From assembly GCA_034509495.1 (NCBI GenBank), contig CM067506.1, forward strand, positions 22,051,309 to 22,115,308: a stretch of 64,000 bases of DNA, in the 5' to 3' direction. A program made the translations under genes and the position numbers. Each line of letters opens with the position of its first letter. The first letter of the stretch is position 1. Shown here one piece after another: positions 9,101-50,942 of the stretch. This stretch comes from Acestrorhynchus altus. Lineage: Eukaryota > Chordata > Actinopteri > Characiformes > Acestrorhynchidae. The notes under the pieces are model-generated. The model had not been told where the DNA came from and searched no databases. It saw only the letters and a list, made by a program, of their open reading frames with translations.

Positions 9101-11349
9101 CTTCTCAGCAGGTTTCGATGTCAAAGTTTAACATTCCCTGACCTACCTACACCCCGCTGTTCTGAAACTTTGCTGTATTTTTTGTAGGAAATCCAACAAT
9201 TACACCAAGGAAACTTCTACGTTCTCAGTGGTTCCATAACCCCTATACCTGCGGATCCTATACTTATGTGGCCAAAGGGTGCTCAGGTTATGACATTGAT
9301 AACCTTGTAGAGCCTCTTCCACTCTCAGGTTCAGTGGATCAGGTAAGTTAGAATATCACTTGGAGTTTTTCCTAAACATTTTTTGAAGCTATTTGTCTTT
9401 CAAAAGTCCTCAAAAGTGTCCAAATTTGCACCAAGGATTGCCAGATCTCTAGTTGTTTATTATTTATCTAGACCGATTATCTTCCCGATTACTATATTTT
9501 ATATCATTTGGACACCATTGTGTTGGGCGCATTCCAAGCACATCACCCATTAATCACTTTTATCTTCAAATCCAAGTAGGTTACATAAAAACAGAAAATC
9601 TCACCTAATGGTCAATTGTAAATTGATACTCAGGCCTCTCTGCACCTGGTATCACAAGTATGTATGAGAAATAACAGCTTCAAGGCACAAAGAGTAACTG
9701 GATGCTTAGAGCACTCAGTATTTACCAAACGGTTTTGGGTTCAATTCCTGACTTCACCAAGCTGCAACTGTTGGGCCCTTGAGCAAGGGCCTGTGTGCTC
9801 AATGTCTCACTGCATGTGATCACTGCATGGATGGGTTAAAAGCGGAGGTCAAATTTCATCTGTGTCTAGTACAATTGGTGATTGTCGTTGTCTTTGTTAA
9901 TGGTAACAGTGAGACTCAAACACCTTAAACAATGAACCAAACTCATAGAATGATAGAGGAAATCATTTTGTGTGTGTGTTTATACTTGTAGTTTGGTTCC
10001 AACCAAAAATGATACATTGTTACCTTTTCATCTTGGTTTGGGGGGTGGAAAAACTGACACAATTCTTCTCAAATCAAAATAGAGGGAACATATAAAGCCA
10101 CGTATAAGAGAAGGCTGCAAGTAGAGGTCACACAAAGCAGGTGTGTCCACGGCTCCTGTGTGATGCTAGCAGGCAGACAGTATCTCTCACTCTGAGAAGC
10201 AGAGCTTGAGTGTGTAGCTCAATAGCAGGCAGGCAGAAATAAATACACTTCAAGTGAACTGCAGAAGGAAAAATATATCTAACCCTTAAACCTGGTTTAT
10301 TAAGTCATATTGTCTTGATATTAGTATTTGAAACATTTTTCATGTGATATTGATAATTGTGATATGTGATGTGATAATTTAATCGCCATGGAACAATGTA
10401 TGTTAAAATTGTAAAAATGAACATTATTGTTACATCTTGGAGGGAAAAAAGCAATGCAGAATGCAATTTTATTGGTCACTAGTGGTGAAACACTGTGTAT
10501 TGTGTGGTTTGAGACACAGCCCTGCTAAATTAAAGCATCTGACACAAATAAACATGAGCAGATCTGCACTGAGACATATGAGGACAACTTTAAACTGGTA
10601 GTGGCTCCAATAAATTATTTTCCAATAAATCTTCCAAATTGTTTCATATCCTTGCACAATCTTGCATTGTTCTCCTTATAATTCCTAATTCACACAGTTC
10701 ACTCCCTCTCTCTACTCCCCATGCCGTCCTCATCAATAGCCCTAAAGGACTTCATATTCAGGTCCTCAGTGATCGAAGGTTTGTTGTTTGATGTGGTCAG
10801 TTTCACACTGACTGTGAGACCATCAGTGTCTTTAGCAGGGGTTTCATAACAAGCCAAGTGTTTCAGAGCAGCTCTTCAGTGCATCCATTGCCTCAGTAGA
10901 CCACATGCAGGCTACGTTGGTCACCACAGGTATTTTCAGAACTATAAACTAGATTTTTATACAGAGGCCTTATGTGCACTAAAATGTGGTCTGTGTTACC
11001 CAGGGGAAGAAGTACAATAGAGTTATATGCCTCATTGCCCACTGGCATGAAGTTCAATGTGCTATTTTCCCTGTTGGGGAAACTGACACCGATTCTGTGT
11101 ACACTGTACAAATGTAAATGATTATTACCTGAAGAAGCGGAATGTTGTAATCAATTGTGCTTGTTTATTAAAAATGTGATATAGCTCAGCCATTCTCTTC
11201 AGCCCTTACAGGTGATGTTTGCTGGAGAGGCCACTCACAGGTCCTTCTTCTCGACTGTCCATGGAGCACTGATCACAGGCTGGAGAGAAGCTGACCGCAT
11301 CCTGGCTCACTACAGTAACCCATCAGGACAGATCACTTCAAAGCTGTAG
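3028..11349 (+). CDS. paox: N1-acetylpolyamine oxidase (peroxisomal), seven exons
   Basis: The product is an FAD-dependent amine oxidase that converts N1-acetylspermine and N1-acetylspermidine to spermidine and putrescine, releasing 3-acetamidopropanal and H2O2. Coding exons are 3028-3187, 6957-7449, 8233-8432, 8564-8819, 8902-9014, 9188-9342 and 11212-11349. Phases join without error to give 504 aa (human PAOX is 511). The dinucleotide-binding motif GxGxxG is at residues 15-20, the ADP-ribose glutamate is E39, and GGR follows at 45-47. The ANWIHG block puts the conserved active-site histidine at H66. FGTNNK places at K317 the lysine conserved in polyamine oxidases. GEATH (464-468) is the C-terminal FAD motif. 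The last residues are SKL, a peroxisomal PTS1 signal, which favours PAOX over spermine oxidase. A poly(A) signal AATAAA lies at 11562-11567. Intron 1 is large and filled with transposon debris. Confidence 0.93.
3568..3770. mobile_element. MITE-like repeat with gggttct/agaacc words, copy 1
   Basis: In paox intron 1. Repeated words (aagggttct, agagaaccgtttt, ttctatctggcacc, aaagaacctttaaaa) recur at 7764-7965, 19740-19830 and 30894-31132. The arms are loosely inverted, as in a fold-back MITE. Non-coding. Confidence 0.5.
3831..3975 (+). repeat. Short interspersed fish repeat, copy 2
   Basis: In paox intron 1. The copy reads tacatttatggcatttag, then ctcttatccagagagacttac, and continues with the longer tail (gtgttttgctcaaggactct, ttgttgtagcacagcat, cctagactgggaatc) typical of the full repeat. 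It is related to the copy at 461-520. Confidence 0.6.
3985..4740 (+). mobile_element. Degenerate Tc1-like transposon in paox intron 1
   Basis: A second Tc1-like family. The 5' untranslated part (gattggacatgatttggaaa, then a tataagatcccag stretch) leads into a transposase reading frame. Its N-terminal helix-turn-helix region is readable in the frame at 4348-4635: 'TVASIISKWKKFGTTRTF', then 'GRTAKLSDLGRRALVREV' and 'KNPVVTL'. The tail tgacagcatcatgctgtgtg at 4638-4657 is the conserved block near the first catalytic acid. The rest of the DDE domain is deleted, so the element is inactive. It lies in the same orientation as paox. Confidence 0.75.
4741..5061. other. Anonymous intron sequence between two transposon fossils
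   Basis: No readable gene. It may be the decayed downstream (pol-side) part of the retroviral fossil at 5062-6460, but I cannot support that from similarity. Confidence 0.4.
5062..6460 (-). pseudogene. Endogenous retrovirus gag-pro fossil, antisense in paox intron 1
   Basis: Read on the minus strand, the order is gag then protease, as in a retroelement. The segment 6460-5930 has broken gag-like frames. A frame at 5909-5655 is rich in Lys, Arg and Glu like a capsid/nucleocapsid junction. Near 5620-5575, in another frame, lies one zinc knuckle with the exact C-x2-C-x4-H-x4-C spacing. The frame at 5367-5062 resembles the C-terminal half of a retroviral-type aspartic protease. Several frameshifts and stops separate the pieces. 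No LTRs, reverse transcriptase or envelope could be recognised nearby. It is a dead relic and is removed with the intron. Confidence 0.6.
6461..6956. other. End of paox intron 1, no gene seen
   Basis: AT-rich intron sequence with a short tandem near 6830-6880 (aatgcattgattgaaaa and aatgcattgattaaaaa). It closes with the pyrimidine-rich acceptor tttgtttccttcag. It may contain decayed leader or LTR of the retroviral fossil, but nothing diagnostic was visible. Confidence 0.5.
6957..7449 (+). CDS. paox: paox coding exon 2
   Basis: Encodes residues 54-218, with both end codons split. It begins with the SNIIEIGANWIHGP block carrying H66 and ends at GLDCTFPG. The acceptor is ttcag and the donor gtgagc. 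At 493 bases it is the largest exon of the gene. Confidence 0.93.
7764..7965. mobile_element. MITE-like repeat with gggttct/agaacc words, copy 2
   Basis: In paox intron 2. It shares aaaagggttctatatggcac and agaaccatttttggt words with the copies at 3568 and 30894. Non-coding. Confidence 0.5.
8233..8432 (+). CDS. paox: paox coding exon 3
   Basis: Encodes residues 218-285: GGYEGLINHMMNELP, through the KPVKCIHWNN strand, to ADHVIVTVPLG, the conserved hydrophobic strand of flavin amine oxidases. The acceptor is gtttcag and the donor gtatgt. Confidence 0.92.
8564..8819 (+). CDS. paox: paox coding exon 4
   Basis: Encodes residues 285-370. It contains GFGTNNKIFLEFENPFW with K317, the lysine conserved in polyamine oxidases that sits near flavin N5. 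The preceding intron is only 131 bases. The donor is gtaggc. Confidence 0.92.
8902..9014 (+). CDS. paox: paox coding exon 5
   Basis: Encodes residues 370-408: the LCGWIAGHESEYMETL block and the ITQVIRRFTG helix, both conserved in PAOX. Flanked by atatag and gtagtt. The 82-base preceding intron is very short. Confidence 0.92.
9188..9342 (+). CDS. paox: paox coding exon 6
   Basis: Encodes residues 408-459. The SQWFHNPYTCGSYTYVAKG block is the substrate- and FAD-adjacent segment of polyamine oxidases. Flanked by ttgtag and gtaagt. It ends in phase 0. Confidence 0.92.
9690..9910 (+). mobile_element. tRNA-derived SINE remnant
   Basis: In paox intron 6. The left end looks like a tRNA-type promoter: an A-box-like gcttagagcactcagtat, then a B-box-like gggttcaattcc. 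It is followed by a body (ctgttgggcccttgagcaag) common to fish SINE families. Degenerate, with no target-site duplication identified. Confidence 0.55.
9911..11211. other. Remainder of paox intron 6
   Basis: Mostly AT-rich, with no exon-like sequence. The part at 10690-10930 is richer in GC and looks like a decayed open sequence on the minus strand, but it is full of stops and I cannot assign it. It ends with the pyrimidine-rich acceptor before 11212. Confidence 0.45.
11212..11349 (+). CDS. paox: paox last coding exon with PTS1 signal
   Basis: Encodes residues 460-504. GEATHRSFFSTVHGAL contacts FAD, and GWREADRIL follows. The protein ends SKL then TAG, the canonical peroxisomal import tripeptide. 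Confidence 0.93.
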   Translation: MMFAGEATHRSFFSTVHGALITGWREADRILAHYSNPSGQITSKL

Positions 11350-11561
11350 ACTGTGTGTTGAAAGACTCTAACTCTCTGACCATAATGGCTTGATTTTGCC
11401 ATCTCTGGACACTGAATATACTAAAAATATTATTTGATTTTTTACATGGTAAGATTATATTGTGATTATGTGAAGCTGTAAATGTTATATAATCCATCCA
11501 ATCCAACTGTCCAGGATTTACTCACAAATTAAGTGGATGTTTTGCACACTACCTATGATTG

Positions 11562-11567
11562 AATAAA
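11562..11567 (+). terminator. paox: Poly(A) signal of paox
   Basis: AATAAA lies 213 bases after the stop codon and is followed by a T/G-rich stretch (gtgtcttattgtttcgttg) that fits a downstream cleavage element. Confidence 0.65.
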
Positions 11568-12400
11568 AGACAAACAAAATGTCACAAATTGCAGTGTCTT
11601 ATTGTTTCGTTGAAATCCAAAGATACCATGCAGGTTCAATATGACCCAATCTGGTTTTTCAGTGATCTCTACCCTGTTATGAAATAATATTAGAATTCTG
11701 TACTATTATGTCTTTCCAAGTGCATTCTCTTACTAACACGTTTGTTTTTATAAATCATATTTTCTGTTGTTATAAAAACATTTAAGATATTTTATATCTT
11801 TAAATATATAAAGATATATTTTGATTCCATTTCCATTATATACTATTGTTAGGTGTATGTAACATAGTTTTTAAATGTTGTGTTGCTGTAACTGTAGCTG
11901 TGGTAGTTTGCATAATATCCAGCTGCAGACTCTCAGCCCTTTACTGTCTGGCCCATGCTCTCAGTTGCGTAGAAGTAGTGGTTACTTTCAGAATTGCAGT
12001 CACACTTTTCTGCACAGAAAATTACAAAATTGTAGTTTTTAAATGCCAAAGTGAACACATTTTGTTGTAATTCTACTTTGAATGCAAAGTGGGGTGATGG
12101 TTTGTATAAGGAGGAACTCATTAACCACTTTCATGTTTTTTTATGATAAAAAGGATTGTGTCATGGTTGTTGTACTTTATTTCCGGTCTGTATATTTTTG
12201 GTATATTTACCATACAATACAAAAATCCATTTTTGTTTTTGTGCTTAGTGGAAGAAAAAAATATTTGTTTATTCTTTTGCAATCAACATAAATCAGTTAA
12301 ACATTTTTCAGAATCATTAGCTAATAATCAGTGTTCCTGAAATCATTAAGCAGAACGTTAACAGTGATACCTGGAGCTGAGAGTGCTGTACTGCATTCAT
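11568..12400. other. Intergenic DNA between paox and the zinc-finger gene
   Basis: AT-rich with no recognisable gene. The small open frames at 11846-12121 and 12082-12340 show no conserved motif and contain low-complexity hydrophobic runs. Four ttcattcattcattcg units near 12395 are a small tandem repeat. Confidence 0.5.
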
Positions 12401-12471
12401 TCATTCATTCGTTCACTCAGTCCTCACTCGTAACATCCCCTTCAAGAAATCGGTGACTGCGATTGGCTAAT

Positions 12472-12566
12472 AGTGTTTAGTCTGTTTTAACTGGCAGACG
12501 GCTCCGTGGAATCCCGCCTCCTGCGCTGTAATTGGCTAGTGCGATTTGCATCTGCTCTGTGATTGG
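12472..12566. promoter_or_regulatory. Three inverted CCAAT boxes
   Basis: ATTGG (CCAAT on the minus strand) occurs at 12472, 12531 and 12562, each as attggct. The 31-base spacing of the last pair is about three helical turns, a spacing common in NF-Y promoters. They lie about 80-170 bases upstream of a possible first exon (donor gtgagt at 12644) of the zinc-finger gene. Confidence 0.5.
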
Positions 12567-12759
12567 CTTGTAGGATTTTGTCTCTACGCTGGAGAAACAA
12601 TAATGAAACAACTCAGGCATGACATTTAACTTCAGAAGAAAAAGTGAGTATTTATTTATAAGGTTAATTTAAAAATACATTAATGTAATAATTACATTAA
12701 ATATCTGGCAGGAAAATGGCCCAGTGTCTGCTCCGGGGAGGCGACTGATTACCTCCACA

Positions 12760-12773
12760 GCAGTAGGTGGCGA
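12760..12773 (+). promoter_or_regulatory. CTCF-like word
   Basis: gcagtaggtggcga matches 12 of 14 positions of the CTCF core consensus by eye. Similar words also occur inside fish repeats, so this is only a candidate. Confidence 0.25.
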
Positions 12774-13047
12774 TGTTGAAGCACATTAAACGGGCAGTGA
12801 CGCTAGTATTCACCGAAATACTTGTAAACAGGAAACTGCTGTAATATAGTGTCATATAATAATAAACTATCATTTATTATTTTGAGATATTTGATCATTT
12901 TTAGAAGGCTTGTTTGTGTGTAAAACTAAGGATCTGAGCGGTACTGAATGAGTCACTGCAGCACATTACTTTAAATCTGGTGGGTTTTAGATGCAGATGT
13001 TGCCCATGTAGAATATTTAGTGTATGTAACTCCGTTTTGTGTCACAG

Positions 13048-13144
13048 GTTGTGGAATAGTTCTTGAAGTTTTTCACTACTGATGACCTGGGATTGAGAGA
13101 TGAAGACCCTTTAACAGTGGTCTCCACATTCCAGTCACAGAAAG
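13048..13144 (+). other. Probable non-coding 5' exon of the zinc-finger gene
   Basis: Bounded by an acceptor (gtgtcacag) and a strong donor (gtaagt at 13145). The next acceptor (tccttttcag) precedes 13311, where the coding exon starts. This fits a leader exon; transcript evidence is absent. Confidence 0.4.
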
Positions 13145-13388
13145 GTAAGTTCCTACCAAACACAAAAGAACCTGAAGTCAGCAAATCAAAAGAATGAGAA
13201 ATATTCAGCCCTTGAATGTGTTCTTCCACATCTCCACACTAAGGTAATCAAAAACATACTGTGTTTTGATTTTGCAAGTTAATTTCTCAGCATCTGCTTG
13301 TCCTTTTCAGATTGGGTCTGGTCCAGGCCTTTCTGAGTCTCCCACTCATCCTTGAAGAGTCCAGCAAAACTGGCTTATTGACTGAAAA

Positions 13389-13463
13389 ATGAAAAACTTG
13401 AACACTAGACCTCAGCCAGTAAAATGTCTCAGCAGTATGACAAGGGCGTACCAGAAGGCCTAA
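13389..13463 (+). promoter_or_regulatory. Upstream ORF overlapping the zinc-finger start
   Basis: A 24-codon frame opens 35 bases before the zinc-finger ATG in a different frame and ends 40 bases inside it. If the leader starts upstream, ribosomes using it would bypass the main start, which would lower translation. Confidence 0.4.
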
Positions 13464-14119
13464 TTCCTCCAATTGAAATAGATGACGAAGACATAGTTTG
13501 GAGGAGAAAGTCAAACAACTGTGTGGACAAACCTTTGAACAAAAAAGTAAAATCTGCAAAAATAAAGTCTGGAACAACAGATGTAAGTGAGGGATTCAAA
13601 GACAAACTGAGAAAGACGCAAACCCACAAGAGCCATAACTGTGCCAAAGTCAGCAATGGCAATGCAGGAATGAAAACACAGGCACGGACACTTTGTGGAA
13701 AAACGTTTCGGTGTGAAACGTGTGGGAAAGATTTCAAGAGATTAGACCTTCTCACAGACCATGTCAAAGTGCACAAGAGAAAAAGACCTTACCCATGTGA
13801 TGAGTGTGGCATGATGTTTGCCAAGCCTGCATATCTAAAAATTCACCTTCGCAGGCATGCTGGGGAGCGTGCATTTACATGTAACCAGTGTGATAAGAAG
13901 TTTTTTGATAAGTATGACTTAAACGTGCACCTACGGGATCACACAGGAGAGAGACCGTATGTGTGTCAAGAATGTGGAAAGGGTTTTAAACGGATTTACA
14001 TACTAAATAAGCACAAGAAGACTCATTCAAAGGAAAGACCTTTTCAGTGCAATGTCTGTGGAAAAGCCTACAAATATGGTTACAGTTATAGGTTGCACAT
14101 GAAAGACCATTCTTCATAG
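13424..14119 (+). CDS. Five-finger C2H2 zinc-finger protein, unnamed
   Basis: A 231-aa protein, probably a nuclear DNA-binding factor. Residues 1-92 are a lysine-rich, low-order N-terminus with an acidic patch at EIDDEDIVW (18-26) and no KRAB, SCAN or BTB domain. Five C2H2 fingers follow, with ligands C97/C100/H113/H117, C125/C128/H141/H145, C153/C156/H169/H173, C181/C184/H197/H201 and C209/C212/H225/H229. Linkers are partly canonical (TGERPY between fingers 3 and 4) and partly degenerate (HKRKRPY, HAGERAF, HSKERPF). Cys91 in the CGKTF sequence before finger 1 looks like the relic of a lost finger. The start is fixed by an in-frame TAG at 13406. All coding sequence is in one exon behind probable leader exons. 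The fingers are intact, so it is not an obvious pseudogene. I cannot name an orthologue. Confidence 0.85.
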   Translation: MSQQYDKGVPEGLIPPIEIDDEDIVWRRKSNNCVDKPLNKKVKSAKIKSGTTDVSEGFKDKLRKTQTHKSHNCAKVSNGNAGMKTQARTLCGKTFRCETCGKDFKRLDLLTDHVKVHKRKRPYPCDECGMMFAKPAYLKIHLRRHAGERAFTCNQCDKKFFDKYDLNVHLRDHTGERPYVCQECGKGFKRIYILNKHKKTHSKERPFQCNVCGKAYKYGYSYRLHMKDHSS

Positions 14120-15980
14120 ATTTTTTTATGCAACCTTAAACCAGACGACTGGAACAATTTTTTTTTATAGAGAATGGTGTGTCCTGGATTGTCTCAAGAA
14201 TGCATACTTTAAGATATCCAATTTTCAAAATATATTTTTAATATATTCCTTATTTAACACAGCAGGTCTAATCCCATAAGTGTTCTCTCTTTTATGATTG
14301 CTGTTCTTCAGTGGAGATAAGACCTTAGTCTGAGGCTGAAGTCAGATCTGCCGTCGGTGATTGTAGACATGTCTTTGCTACCATTTGATGAAAGAGAAAA
14401 TTCTGGTGACTGTTTGAAAGATCACTTTAGATTGTAGTTTGCATGTGTTCATCTGACAAAGCCACCACAGAGTGCAAAATCTGAGCTAGTCTTAAATCTA
14501 TACTTAATATTGCATTAATTAAATGCAAAAGAATATTAATGGAGCTACAATATCTGCACAATATGTAAGAAGGTCTGCAGTCAGAAGAGACTCAGTATTA
14601 GAATACATAAAAGAAACTATGCTATGCTAAACTAGTTCAGAGAATACTTTTGTCCATATAATGCAATTGTTTATTCTTCCCTGCTTTTGTTAAAGCATAA
14701 TGGAAAAGAGTTTACCACTGTTATTAAAAAATATTACATAGTTGATCTGAAGAATTTATAAGAGCATAAACCATGCTGATGGAATCAATGTGAAAAATGA
14801 ACCACTTCTATATGTATTGTTTAAAAGGGCAAGTAAAGACAACAAAAACGTTTTTATATATTTTTCTGTTTTTTTTTTTTTTTTCCAAGTCTATCACTGA
14901 TTTTAGTCATTGATTTAACAAGGTATTTCCAGCCTTTTATCAGATGCCAGGTTATTGCTTCTTGAAATAAGCCTCATTCACCAATATCTTTCTTAGAAGT
15001 CATTGGTGAATGTCAGAATCTTCATGAAAACTGCAGAGGTGCTTGTCAATTGTGGTTATATTTCAGTTGGATTTAGTCTACATTCTCTGAAAATCTCAAA
15101 TCATTTATTACCTATGTTAAGTCTCACTGCAGTGTCTCTACTGCACCTCTAGGTGGACCATAAGCCTGTTAAGTGTGTTTGATAAAGTGAGGCTTGTGAA
15201 GATCTGCATGCATATGTCTGAAAAAGTTTGGTGCCTGATACATGCATATTTATTTTTCCATTGCACTTCAAGAAAAAGATTTTTGTCAGATTTGATTGTA
15301 TATTGTAGCTGTCCAATGAAAACCATGTATCTCAAATTTTCTCCCATTTAGTTTTCTCCATAATGTGGATCTGACACTTTCTTTATTTTGTAATTTCAGG
15401 ATCAATGGACCAACATAAAATGGACCTATATAAGACCTATAAATTGCTTTAATTACTCTTAATTTGCATTAACTTCCTGTAAAGTCTTCATTTTGGAGAC
15501 GTGAAATGTTTTTCACTGGACAATCATATGGATATTGTTTACTTGGGTGCATCATTTTTATTGGTGAGCAGTTTTCATTTAAGAGAGGGGATCTTTCCTG
15601 GTTAGTCTTTGGCCTTTTCATCTTTGTTGCTCACTGTGAAATATTTAACTGTTATTCTACAGCACTCATGTTTCAGCACAAATCACCCACTACTCTAAAC
15701 CTGTGAATCCTAAGATGGTGTTTCTTCAATAACATGAAAAAATTCACTGTTAACATAGTTATTGTATATTTAAAGAGGATGCTCTTCTCTGAGCTCTTGT
15801 AATACTTTTAAATGAGATCCCATTTTAAGTTGCCTTCTCAACAATGTAGATTACCATGAAGCTTTGGATGCATTTGTCCTGAGTCCTGAGACTAAAAACA
15901 AGCTGGTTGTAGAGACTTCAGGAACTGGTTAAGCATTGCACCTCTAGCTAAATAAACAGAGCCATTTGTTTCAGATCAGC
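14120..15980 (+). other. Probable 3' UTR and downstream flank of the zinc-finger gene
   Basis: AT-rich, no gene. A poly-T run lies near 14870. The first clear AATAAA is at 15951-15956, which would give a 3' UTR of about 1.85 kb; an ATTAAA near 14723 is an alternative. Confidence 0.35.
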
Positions 15981-16460
15981 CCATTTTCCTGTTTAGTGGA
16001 ATCTGTAAAACTACACACCTCCAGCCATTAAGAGAGGCAGTAATGAGGGCTGATATAATGCACTGATTACCTAACAGTCAATGATGACTTTGCAGCCATG
16101 CATGTTTTGTAACACAGCAATCTGCAAGCTAAATATTAGCAGTGAACTCTACATACCTGGGCAACATCAGGGTTGTTGTGGCTCAGTTACAGAGACATTC
16201 CTCATTAAACTACCTTGTAAACTACCTTGTAGTTTAATGTGAGACACTTTTCCAATTTCAGATACAACCTACATCATGCTTTTTGCCTTGTTCGCGTGGA
16301 AACAATGCAGGTCTCTGTGCATGTCTCACACAAATCAGAACATAGTCAGAGCCTGGCTCGTAAATGCCAGCTCCTCTGCTGACAAGGCCTGGGATGCAGA
16401 ATACAGGAATAATTCTAATTAGGATCAAACGACAGCCAATCATCAACAGGTCCCAGCGAG

Positions 16461-16476
16461 ATATATGCGCATATAT
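16461..16476. promoter_or_regulatory. Perfect 16-bp palindrome upstream of zcchc24
   Basis: atatatgcgcatatat equals its own reverse complement. The central tatgcgcata resembles palindromic POU-type sites with a CpG at the centre. It lies about 350 bases before the zcchc24 ATG, next to an inverted CCAAT box (16494-16498) and a CRE-like tgacgca (16510-16516). Confidence 0.5.
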
Positions 16477-16822
16477 TTTGAGCAGCGACGCCGATTGGCT
16501 GAGGGCCGATGACGCACAGACTACTAGCTGAATATGCAATGAGCTGCGCGCTGGAAGAGCGCAAATAAAGCGAGATAACGGGCCGCCGACCGCGGGCGAC
16601 AAGTTTTTTTTTGTAATGTCATGTTAGAGGAATAACTCGGGCGTGATCGTAGACCTGGGACGCGGTTCCCAGGAGAGGAACAGCAGGGTTGGAGCGGGGA
16701 GAATAGCGAAAACCTTCTGCGGGGAGTGGAAAAGCGGCGGCACCTTCAATAAACTTTGTAACAAAGTCGCCTGAAGTTGAGCCTCTGAAAGTGACTGCGG
16801 GAGAGACGGTCATCCGCAAAAG

Positions 16823-50824
<34,002 letters not shown>

Positions 50825-50934
50825 GGGCCATCAGGTCCATGCCCACTCCCGCCCTCCTCTCCCTGTGCCCCTTCCCCTCTGACATACCTAGCAAGTGCTC
50901 CATGAAACAAAAGTGAGATGTGCCAAAATATTAT

Positions 50935-50942
50935 TGTAAATA
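50935..50942 (+). promoter_or_regulatory. Pumilio-type element in the zcchc24 3' UTR
   Basis: tgtaaata is an exact UGUANAUA match 111 bases after the stop codon, where PUF proteins could repress or destabilise the mRNA. Confidence 0.4.

Noticed and set aside
10690..10930. Possible retroposed gene fragment in paox intron 6 (minus strand)
   Set aside because: The sequence is GC-richer, but every frame has stops and no family could be recognised, so it was left as anonymous intron.
13429..13776. 115-codon minus-strand frame
   Set aside because: Antisense shadow of the N-terminal part of the zinc-finger coding exon; no motif of its own.
16258..16602. 114-codon minus-strand frame divergent from zcchc24
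   Set aside because: It overlaps the GC-rich promoter, has no recognisable domain and is best explained by high GC lowering stop frequency.
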